A stretch of 6,857 nucleotides of DNA from Oscillospiraceae bacterium (GTDB lineage Bacteria; Bacillota; Clostridia; Oscillospirales; Acutalibacteraceae). The notes under the pieces are model-generated. The model had not been told where the DNA came from. It ran no database searches and saw only the letters and a program-made list of their open reading frames with translations. Shown one piece after another: positions 1 through 5,083 of the stretch (the first letter of the stretch is position 1; each line of letters starts with the position of its first letter). The stretch is taken from assembly GCA_009783605.1 (NCBI GenBank), contig WRDE01000110.1:1-6857 (forward strand), written 5' to 3'. A program made the translations under genes and the position numbers.

Positions 1-476
1 ATCGAAGCCTGTGACGAAGCGGTTGGCTGGGTTGCTGCGGCAGTAGGATCATCCATATCGGATGGTGTTTCCGAGCCGTCTGCGGAATGCGCGGTTGTTG
101 GCTCCGATGTCGTTGTCCCGCTTTCTCGGGCCGATGATTCAACCGGCGTTGAGCTGCCGCTATCGCTTGCTGGCGTTGTGCTGTCTATCGAGTCCACCGG
201 CGGAGTGGCTCCATGCAGCGGCCATATTAACAGCCCCGCCAGCACCCCCAACACGACCGCCACTGACGCGGCAGCCGCCAGCGCGTTCCGCCACCGTTTT
301 TGCGGCGGCGCAAGTATCCCTTGCGCCGGCAATTCCATCACCCGCTGCCACCGCCGCCGCGGGCGTAATTGGTCGCCAGGGATTTCATCCGTGTTGGGAA
401 CAAAATCCGACAGCGGCATCTTTTTTTGCATCCTGAGAAGAATATTTTCTATTTGAGAATTATTATTGTTATCCAT
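1..476 (-). CDS. Membrane anti-sigma factor-like protein, 3' end outside the window
   Basis: An open frame starts at ATG 476-474 and stays free of stops for 158 codons to the left edge, so the protein is truncated here. Residues 1-60 are hydrophilic and probably cytoplasmic, with an Asn run at 3-6 and a basic patch RPRRR near 38-42. One Ala/Val/Leu-rich transmembrane helix spans about 64-86, preceded by KRWR, which suggests an N-in orientation. Residues 90-158 are rich in Ser, Thr, Pro, Ala and Asp and look like an extracellular linker, so an exported sensor domain may lie beyond the window. The start overlaps the end of the ECF sigma gene by 8 nt (ATGGATAA), which implies translational coupling and is the main reason for the anti-sigma call. 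No zinc-binding HxxxCxxC anti-sigma motif is seen. The first 20 codons are AT-rich and the rest GC-rich. Topology is clear; function is inferred from position. Confidence 0.7.
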   Translation of the reverse strand, partial: MDNNNNSQIENILLRMQKKMPLSDFVPNTDEIPGDQLRPRRRWQRVMELPAQGILAPPQKRWRNALAAAASVAVVLGVLAGLLIWPLHGATPPVDSIDSTTPASDSGSSTPVESSARESGTTTSEPTTAHSADGSETPSDMDDPTAAATQPTASSQAS

Positions 477-1062
477 GCTCATCAAATCCTTTCTTAATAT
501 TTTGGAGCCCCCGGTATAACCGCGATTTTACAGTGCTCTCGGGGCATTTTAGGATGTGTGCTATGAAATGCAATTCATATCCGCCGAAAAACTTTAGTTG
601 AATAACTATGCGCTCTTTTTCATTTAATTTGCCGACCAATTCATTCACCAATATTTCGTCTTCATTTAGTGCTTCACTGTAAATAGGAATGATTTCCTGT
701 TGCAATAGATACTTTTTATTCTTCTTGATAATCGCTTTGGCGTTGTTGATAAGAATCCGGGTGATCCATGTTTTGAAAAGCTGGGGTTGCTTTAGTTTTT
801 GGATATTGGTATACGCGTTTATAAATGTTTCCTGTAACGCGTCTTTGGCGTCCGGGCGGTTTTTCAGGATCGAGAGGGCGATGCGGAACAACGGTTCCTG
901 AACCGCATTGAAAATACTTTCAAAAGCCGCCGCATCTCCCGCCTGAGCGGTCTGGATTTCTTCCTGCTCCAATAAACGTTCGGTTATCCGGTTCCCTCCA
1001 TTTTTTCTGGGGATTGTGTTCCCGCCGACAAGGGAATAATACTGTAATATAGATTCCGGCAT
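469..1062 (-). CDS. ECF-type RNA polymerase sigma factor (sigma-70 family)
   Basis: A 197-residue protein directs RNA polymerase to a small regulon. Sigma region 2 covers about residues 45-115, including DAKDALQETFINAY, the segment that contacts core polymerase and the -10 element, followed by FKTWITRILINNAK. Region 4 covers about 140-192, with the helix-turn-helix ending in STVKSRLYRGLQNIKK, which reads the -35 element. Regions 1.2 and 3 are absent, as in ECF sigmas. The start is placed at ATG 1062-1060 because a near-perfect site, AAGGAGGTGG (1076-1067), precedes it with about 7 nt between GGAGG and the ATG. The in-frame ATG at 1080 lies upstream of that site and would encode it. About 30 residues precede the usual beginning of region 2, which is a longer N-terminus than is common. 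The gene overlaps the downstream membrane anti-sigma-like gene. The family call is firm; target genes are unknown. Confidence 0.93.
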   Translation of the reverse strand: MPESILQYYSLVGGNTIPRKNGGNRITERLLEQEEIQTAQAGDAAAFESIFNAVQEPLFRIALSILKNRPDAKDALQETFINAYTNIQKLKQPQLFKTWITRILINNAKAIIKKNKKYLLQQEIIPIYSEALNEDEILVNELVGKLNEKERIVIQLKFFGGYELHFIAHILKCPESTVKSRLYRGLQNIKKGFDEHG

Positions 1063-1087
1063 ATGTCCACCTCCTTCCATCTGACAA

Positions 1088-1118
1088 TTAGATAACCGAA
1101 AGACGGAAAAAGTTTCAA
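1088..1118 (-). promoter_or_regulatory. Candidate promoter of the ECF sigma gene, possibly autoregulated
   Basis: On the minus strand, TTGAAAC (1118-1112) contains TGAAAC, a -35 element typical of Firmicute ECF sigmas. TTATCTAA follows (1095-1088) at a spacing of 16-18 nt and could act as a -10. Transcription would start about 20 nt upstream of the ribosome binding site. TTGAAA could also serve as a sigma-A -35. A CGTC occurs only 6 nt after TGAAAC, too close for the usual ECF -10 position. ECF operons often autoregulate, but this site is only a visual match. Confidence 0.35.
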
Positions 1119-1181
1119 AAAATAAATAAAAATATCAAAAAACCTCCCCGTCAACCAATCTTGCACAGGAAAGTTTATGAT

Positions 1182-1272
1182 AGTTAGGGGTTAGGGTATA
1201 GGAGTTAGGATTGTTAGCAGTAAGTGTGTCATTCCGTCCGGACCTCTAATCACTATTCACTAACCCCTATCT
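1182..1272. repeat. Imperfect inverted repeat built of TTAGG-like units
   Basis: The arms at about 1182-1209 and 1245-1272 pair imperfectly around a loop of about 35 nt. The core is a perfect 10-bp match, TAGGGGTTAG (1185-1194) against 1260-1269. The left arm reads as loose tandem TTAGG/TATAGG units on the plus strand, and the right arm carries similar units on the minus strand. The right arm extends into the last codons of the carboxypeptidase gene and supplies its TAG stop (1269-1267). No T-tract follows on the minus strand, so it is not a standard intrinsic terminator. It may be a small repeated element. The rest of 1081-1266 holds only the candidate sigma promoter and an A/T-rich stretch. 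Confidence 0.55.
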
Positions 1273-2634
1273 CCTATTCAATATCTTCCGGTTTTTTCGC
1301 CGTTTATGCATCGCAAATGCCAGCAATATATATCCGCCGAACAGCAGCAATATCCCCAAAATCCCAAGATAGAGCCAGGGTGAAGTAATGACGGTATAGA
1401 CCTTCCGCCAGAGCAGGAGGACATCGCTGCGGGGAATGGATTCGGCGGCTACCAGCTCGCATTCACCCACCTTTTGATCCATATTGATATACAGCTCAAC
1501 TTTACCAAAAACCTCCCCCTTTTCAATCGGCGCGTCGATAGGTTCCTGGGTTTTGGTAATCTCCTGCCGCACCATCGAAATATCGAGAGACTTGTCGACG
1601 ATGGAGGCGATATCCTCTTTGGTGACCAATATCACCTTATCAATCGACCAGGCCAGCTCCACCGCCAGCTGGTCTACCGGTTCATTTTTTCTAAGCAGCG
1701 TTTTATAGGCGAAATTGTCGAAAGCCCAGGTATACAGGGCGCGGCTGTCCTGATAATGGGCGTTGGCGGTGTCCGAATCGGGTTGGTCGGTGCCGATGAC
1801 GACGGTCAGATAATCATACCCTCTCTGGCGCGCCACCGAGGCGATACTGCGGCCGTCGATATCCGAATACCCGGTACGGCCGAATACCAACGGCGCATAC
1901 CGCTGTCCGCCGGAGCGCATCATCAGGTTGGCGTTGATATAGGTCTGGCCGCTGCCCTCGACCGGCGTAACCTCTGTCTGGGACAGCGCCAGTATTTCGG
2001 TCAATTCGGGGATCCCCAACACATGCCGGGTGATCAGATACATATCCCAGGCGGTGGTATATTGCAGCAGATTATCCTCGTCATCCGCGTGATCCAGTCC
2101 GGTGACGTTGGTAAAACGGGAATTTGTGCAGCCCAATTCTTTGGCCAGATCATTCATACCCGAGACAAAGGCGTCAATGCTTTCGGATATTGTCGCGGCC
2201 AGCACAAGACAGCAGTCGGCGGCGGAGCCCATCAGCCCCACTGTCAGCAGGTCCCGCAGTTTCCAGGCATTTCCCACCTTCATATTGGCCACCGCCAGCC
2301 CGGTGCCCGAGATGCTGTCGGCTAATTTTTGAGTCCAGGTGCCGGTGACGGCATCAATATCCAATCCCCGCTCCCTGATTTGCCCCCAGGCATAGGCGGC
2401 CATCAGCAGCTTTGCCATCGCCGCGGGGGAGCGGCGGGTATTTTCATCCCGCTTAAAAAGCAAAACATCCTGCGACGGATCCTCGCCCAACCCGATGAGG
2501 ATAGCCGAACGGGCGGTGCAGGTCACCGAATCCGGCAGCGTATAGCCGGCCGCGGTCGCACAGAGAGGCCATGTCAGGGAGAAAAGAAATAAAAAAACCG
2601 CCAGCGCAATATATGACAATTTTCTCATAGACAT
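1267..2634 (-). CDS. PBP5/DacF-type D-alanyl-D-alanine carboxypeptidase homologue, probably inactive
   Basis: A 455-residue protein (numbered from the ATG at 2634) belongs by layout to peptidase S11, which trims the terminal D-Ala of peptidoglycan stem peptides outside the membrane. It has a signal peptide (1-29, ending CATAA), an S11 domain (about 35-285), a PBP5 C-terminal-like beta domain (about 308-400), and a C-terminal membrane helix (about 419-441) followed by a basic tail. Surrounding family residues are conserved, for example NDLAKELG and FTNVTGLD. The catalytic residues are not: SxxK reads PAAMAK (Ala72 for the nucleophile, Lys75 kept), SxN reads SAA (137-139, Asn to Ala), and KTG reads RTG (253-255). 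The S-to-SxN spacing of 65 residues matches E. coli PBP5. The reading frame is intact, so a non-catalytic role is more likely than decay. The third codon, ATG 2628-2626, may be the true start because GGGGG (2640-2636) sits 7 nt before it. Homology is certain; inactivity is inferred. Confidence 0.92.
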   Translation of the reverse strand: MSMRKLSYIALAVFLFLFSLTWPLCATAAGYTLPDSVTCTARSAILIGLGEDPSQDVLLFKRDENTRRSPAAMAKLLMAAYAWGQIRERGLDIDAVTGTWTQKLADSISGTGLAVANMKVGNAWKLRDLLTVGLMGSAADCCLVLAATISESIDAFVSGMNDLAKELGCTNSRFTNVTGLDHADDEDNLLQYTTAWDMYLITRHVLGIPELTEILALSQTEVTPVEGSGQTYINANLMMRSGGQRYAPLVFGRTGYSDIDGRSIASVARQRGYDYLTVVIGTDQPDSDTANAHYQDSRALYTWAFDNFAYKTLLRKNEPVDQLAVELAWSIDKVILVTKEDIASIVDKSLDISMVRQEITKTQEPIDAPIEKGEVFGKVELYINMDQKVGECELVAAESIPRSDVLLLWRKVYTVITSPWLYLGILGILLLFGGYILLAFAMHKRRKNRKILNRR

Positions 2635-2656
2635 ACCCCCGATAATTTGATATACT
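2628..2656 (+). promoter_or_regulatory. Sigma-A-type promoter of the metallophosphoesterase gene
   Basis: TAGACA (2628-2633, 5 of 6 to the -35 consensus) is followed after exactly 17 nt by TATACT (2651-2656, 5 of 6 to the -10), with an extended TGA just upstream (2648-2650). Transcription would start near 2663. The -35 lies over the start codons of the divergent carboxypeptidase gene. Confidence 0.6.
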
Positions 2657-2658
2657 GT

Positions 2659-2687
2659 ATTGTAGCATAAATTTCTGCGGATGGAAA
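2659..2687 (-). promoter_or_regulatory. Sigma-A-type promoter of the carboxypeptidase homologue
   Basis: On the minus strand, TTTCCA (2687-2682) is followed after 17 nt by TACAAT (2664-2659). The -10 is preceded by TG one base away, an extended -10. Transcription would start near 2651, leaving a leader of about 20 nt before the start codon. It overlaps the opposing plus-strand promoter. Confidence 0.55.
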
Positions 2688-2755
2688 GTATGAAAAGAGT
2701 GACAACGGTCGAATTTTTACAAAAGGTTTAAGGATTACCATCAAGGAGTGGCATT

Positions 2756-3424
2756 ATGGTCTACATAACCGGCGACATCCACGGCGATTTTGCGAAACTG
2801 AGAGCGGCGGGGCGCAAGCTGAAAAAGCATGATACGCTGATCGTCTGCGGCGATTTCGGTTTTATCTGGGACGGCTCCAAGCGGGAGCGCAAGATATTGA
2901 AACAGATCGGCAGCCTGAAATATCAGGTGCTGTTTATCGACGGGGTCCACGAAAATTTCGATCTGCTGGGCGCATATCCCGTCACCGACTGGAACGGCGG
3001 CCGGGTCCAGGTAATCGACGGCAGGCTGCTCCACCTGATGCGGGGACAGCTCTATACCATCGAGGGGAAAACCTTCTTCACCTTCGGCGGCGGCCAGAGC
3101 GTGGACCACGACCTGCGGGACGACGTCAAAACCTGGTGGGAGCAGGAGATGCCCTCCGCCGGGGAGATCGCCGAAGCAACCCGCCGGTTAGAGGCCGCCG
3201 GCAACGCGGTGGATTATATCATCACCCACCAGCCCTCCGGCCGTTCCTGCGGTCACCTGAGCCGCGGGACCAAATTGGACGGGGTGCATATTTATCTCAA
3301 TGTATTGGAAGAAAAAATCACCTATCAACAGTGGTTTTTCGGCTCGCTCCATATCGACCGGCGGCTGTCCCGCAAGCATATCGGCGTATTCGCCGAGACG
3401 GTGAAGGCCGGTTCGGAGAAATGA
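2756..3424 (+). CDS. Metallophosphoesterase of the calcineurin-like fold, with incomplete metal site
   Basis: A 222-residue, probably cytoplasmic protein has the motif order of binuclear metallophosphoesterases: GDIHG (6-10), CGDFG (31-35), a GNH-like motif at 63-66, TH (157-158), and a GHxH-like motif at 196-199. Clostridial relatives usually read GNHE and GHxH; here they read GVHE (Asn to Val64) and GSLH (first His to Ser197). By analogy with structurally known members such as MJ0936, these two positions bind metal 2. The metal-1 ligands Asp7, His9, bridging Asp33 and His199 remain, as does His158. A one-metal or altered enzyme is possible, and the substrate is unknown. AAGGAG (2743-2748) lies 7 nt before the ATG and fixes the start. 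It is divergent from the carboxypeptidase homologue with overlapping promoters, and two promoters follow its stop, so it is probably monocistronic. Confidence 0.9.
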   Translation: MVYITGDIHGDFAKLRAAGRKLKKHDTLIVCGDFGFIWDGSKRERKILKQIGSLKYQVLFIDGVHENFDLLGAYPVTDWNGGRVQVIDGRLLHLMRGQLYTIEGKTFFTFGGGQSVDHDLRDDVKTWWEQEMPSAGEIAEATRRLEAAGNAVDYIITHQPSGRSCGHLSRGTKLDGVHIYLNVLEEKITYQQWFFGSLHIDRRLSRKHIGVFAETVKAGSEK

Positions 3425-3425
3425 T

Positions 3426-3454
3426 TTGACAGGAAGATGACGGGCTGTTATACC
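3426..3454 (+). promoter_or_regulatory. Upstream tandem promoter of the leader RNA
   Basis: TTGACA (3426-3431), a perfect -35, is followed after 17 nt by TATACC (3449-3454). It begins just after the phosphoesterase stop codon. Transcripts would start near 3461 and run into the leader RNA. Confidence 0.55.
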
Positions 3455-3469
3455 ACAAAAAAATAATAG

Positions 3470-3498
3470 TTGATTTTTATTTTTTACTATGATATACT
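3470..3498 (+). promoter_or_regulatory. Main promoter of the leader RNA, extended -10
   Basis: TTGATT (3470-3475) is followed after 17 nt by TATACT (3493-3498), with an extended TGA immediately upstream. The predicted start is near 3505, six bases before the first RNA hairpin. The TGATATACTGT sequence is the same as in the promoter at 2648-2658. Confidence 0.7.
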
Positions 3499-3689
3499 GT
3501 CATTGCTGTTGTAGGAAGCCGCGGGCTTCCTACTGGCTCCCGGCAGACAAAAATGCCAAAGCAGGCGCAGGTGTCATCACCACCTACGCCCTGTCTCAAA
3601 GGTGATCCGACCACCCCAAAACAACCGAAATTACGGCACTTTGGCCCCCTCAGTATACCACGGTATACCCAAAGCCGTCAATCAGGTTG

Positions 3690-3712
3690 GTGTGTTTGAA
3701 TCAAAAACACAC
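3690..3712 (+). promoter_or_regulatory. Candidate antiterminator hairpin
   Basis: GTGTGTTT (3690-3697) pairs perfectly over 8 bp with AAACACAC (3705-3712), leaving a 7-nt loop. The second arm is also the 5' arm of the terminator, whose 3' arm begins with the same GTGTGTTT (3728-3735). The two hairpins are mutually exclusive. The first base of this hairpin directly follows the possible closing stem of the RNA (3685-3689), a plausible point for switching. Confidence 0.6.
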
Positions 3713-3739
3713 GGGGTGATTATCCCTGTGTGTTTTTTT
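3705..3739 (+). terminator. Intrinsic terminator of the leader RNA
   Basis: A 12-bp stem (3705-3716 with 3724-3735, including one G-U pair and A-U pairs at the base) encloses a 7-nt loop and runs into seven T residues (3733-3739). It lies about 95 nt before the dockerin gene. Confidence 0.85.
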
Positions 3740-3765
3740 GTACTGCGCGGGAGCTGTCAGCGGGG

Positions 3766-3797
3766 GCCGCGGCGCGCGGGGAACCCCTGTTGGCGGC
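3766..3797 (+). other. GC-rich hairpin upstream of the dockerin gene
   Basis: GCCGC (3766-3770) can pair with GCGGC (3793-3797), and GGGG (3778-3781) with CCCC (3784-3787). The hairpin ends 22 nt before the ribosome binding site, has no T-tract, and may protect or shape the 5' end of the mRNA. Confidence 0.3.
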
Positions 3798-3833
3798 TTC
3801 CAGTAATTTTTGTGAAATTAGGAGGAAAAGATT

Positions 3834-5009
3834 ATGAAAAAGACAAGGCAAATCTTATGCATTGCGTTGATACTGGCGGTATTCACCGGCGCTTTCGCCG
3901 TAATACAGCCTGTCCGGGCGCAGGAGGAGGACGCTCCCTTTGTTCTCGGCGACGCCAGCGGCAACGGCAAGGTGGATATCGAAGACGCCCGGCTGGTCTT
4001 GCAGCATCTGGTCGGAAAGATCATTTTAAATGAGACACAGCTGGCCGCCGCCGATGTGGACGGCAACGGGGTGGGCATAACCAGCGCCCGGTTGATTTTG
4101 CAGTATTTGGTGGGGAAGATTTTGGCGTTTCCGCGGGAAGCTAATAAAGTGGGAAATACGCCGGGGAATCTTATGCACGGCGGATTGGCTGCGATTCAAG
4201 GCGATTGGATTTATTATAGTAACGGCCGTGATGAAGGCAGGTTATACCGTATGAAAGCCGATGGCAGTGATAAACAAAAAATAAATAATGATCATTCGCT
4301 GTATATCAATGTTGTGGGTGACTGGATTTATTATTGTAATCGAAGTGATGGATATGGAGGTTCTTTGTACCGTATAAAAATTGATGGTAGCAGTAGACAA
4401 CAGGTGTCGTACGGAGGATGTTCATATATTAATGTTGTTGACGATTGGATTTATTATGCATATGACAATCTATATCGCAGGAAAATAGATGGTAGTAATG
4501 AACAAAAACTGAGTGATGATAATCCTTTTTGTTGGTATATCAATGTTGTTGACGACTGGATTTATTATTGTAATCGGAATGACGAAGAAATGGGCACGTA
4601 TCGAATAAAAATCGATGGCAGTGATAAGCAAAAACTAAATAATGATTGGTTGGAATATATTAATGTTGTTGGTGATTGGATTTATTATAACAATCCTGAT
4701 GACGGAATCATATATCGTATGACAACTAATGGTGATGACAAACAGATAGTGGGAAATGCTACGCTATCATCTAATATTAATGTTGTCGGTGATTGGATTT
4801 ATTATACGGAGGGATTTTGGTATACTGGCGGTTCTTGTCCATATCGCATAAAAACGGATGGTAGTAATAGACAAAAATTGAGCGATGATTGGGTAGCCAG
4901 CATTAATGTCGTTGGTGACTGGATTTATTGTCTCGCTGAGGTTAATTGGGATGAATGCAATTTATACCGCATGAAACTCGACGGCAGCGAAAATCAGCTT
5001 GTCGATTGA
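3834..5009 (+). CDS. Secreted dockerin protein with seven propeller-like DUF5050-type repeats
   Basis: A 391-residue exported protein. The signal peptide covers 1-29, ending PVRA. A type I dockerin (about 37-98) normally docks into a cohesin on a scaffoldin or on the cell surface. Its first calcium loop, GDASGNGKVDIED (39-51), is complete. The second, DVDGNGVGITSA (74-85), is one residue short and lacks the usual acidic residues late in the loop. A linker is followed by seven repeats, each with a (G/D)DWIYY core and LYR(I/M)K.DGS, starting near residues 119, 158, 199, 236, 276, 315 and 357. Tandem repeats of this kind resemble DUF5050 and fit a seven-bladed beta-propeller. No catalytic residues are recognised, so binding is the likeliest role. 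AGGAGG (3820-3825) lies 8 nt before the ATG. The gene sits downstream of a riboswitch-like leader. GC content drops sharply after the dockerin, suggesting domain acquisition. Confidence 0.9.
   Translation: MKKTRQILCIALILAVFTGAFAVIQPVRAQEEDAPFVLGDASGNGKVDIEDARLVLQHLVGKIILNETQLAAADVDGNGVGITSARLILQYLVGKILAFPREANKVGNTPGNLMHGGLAAIQGDWIYYSNGRDEGRLYRMKADGSDKQKINNDHSLYINVVGDWIYYCNRSDGYGGSLYRIKIDGSSRQQVSYGGCSYINVVDDWIYYAYDNLYRRKIDGSNEQKLSDDNPFCWYINVVDDWIYYCNRNDEEMGTYRIKIDGSDKQKLNNDWLEYINVVGDWIYYNNPDDGIIYRMTTNGDDKQIVGNATLSSNINVVGDWIYYTEGFWYTGGSCPYRIKTDGSNRQKLSDDWVASINVVGDWIYCLAEVNWDECNLYRMKLDGSENQLVD
4200..5006 (+). repeat. Seven tandem coding repeats of 111-126 bp
   Basis: The repeat cores start at about 4200, 4317, 4440, 4551, 4671, 4788 and 4914, each encoding (G/D)DWIY(Y/C). 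Six are preceded by a segment encoding INVV. The DNA of these cores is nearly the same from unit to unit, for example GGATTTATTAT, while the segments between them vary in length and sequence. This points to expansion by duplication with conserved strand-forming cores. Confidence 0.85.
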
Positions 5010-5028
5010 CCTATATAAATAATACGAT

Positions 5029-5070
5029 AACCCCCGCAGGGACCGCCATTTAGCCGTCCCTGCGGGGGTT
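5029..5070. terminator. Strong hairpin terminator between convergent genes
   Basis: A perfect 15-bp stem pairs 5029-5043 with 5056-5070 around a 12-nt loop. It lies 19 bp after the dockerin gene stop and 13 bp beyond the fucosidase stop, so it probably ends both transcripts. T-tracts are short: TTTC on the plus strand, and a moderately T-rich stretch on the minus strand. Confidence 0.75.
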
Positions 5071-5083
5071 TCATCAAATATAA

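Larger units (their letters stand above)
3505..3739 (+). ncRNA. Structured leader RNA, riboswitch-like, class not recognised
   Basis: About 235 nt lie between a strong promoter and an intrinsic terminator without a convincing reading frame, and they fold extensively by eye. Hairpin 1 is a perfect 10-bp stem, 3511-3520 with 3524-3533. Hairpin 2 pairs 3564-3573 with 3581-3590 (one mismatch) inside a possible AGACA/TGTCT closing stem (3545-3549 with 3592-3596). A long arm pairs ACGG (3633-3636) and CTTTGG (3639-3644) with CCAAAG and CCGT (3669-3678), capped by GTATAC/GTATAC (3653-3658 with 3663-3668), and may be closed by CAACC/GGTTG (3622-3626 with 3685-3689). An antiterminator choice follows. 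No promoter is apparent between the terminator and the dockerin gene, so that gene probably depends on readthrough. I see no core of the TPP, SAM-I, cobalamin, FMN, lysine, c-di-GMP-I or T-box classes. A free-standing sRNA such as a raiA-type RNA remains possible. Confidence 0.6.

Noticed and set aside
62..436. Plus-strand frame of 124 codons
   Set aside because: It is antisense to the anti-sigma-like frame, has low-complexity Pro/Ala composition, and no ribosome binding site or recognisable domain.
1063..1080. Upstream ATG as the sigma factor start
   Set aside because: It would translate the strong ribosome binding site itself; the ATG at 1062 has ideal spacing.
1182..1272. Inverted repeat as an intrinsic terminator of the carboxypeptidase gene
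   Set aside because: The stem is imperfect, the loop is long, and no T-tract follows directly on the minus strand.
1474..2325. Plus-strand frame of 283 codons inside the carboxypeptidase gene
   Set aside because: It is an antisense shadow of a well-conserved protein, with no family features and no translation signal.
3505..3739. tmRNA, SRP RNA or 6S RNA
   Set aside because: I see no tmRNA tRNA-like ends, no SRP Alu or GGAAG core, and no long rod with a central bubble typical of 6S RNA.
3602..4033. Plus-strand frame of 143 codons across the leader and the dockerin start
   Set aside because: It runs through the terminator and the dockerin coding region in another frame, and its composition is not protein-like.
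4200..5006. CRISPR-like array
   Set aside because: The repeats are coding, in frame, of variable spacing, and lie within a single exported protein.
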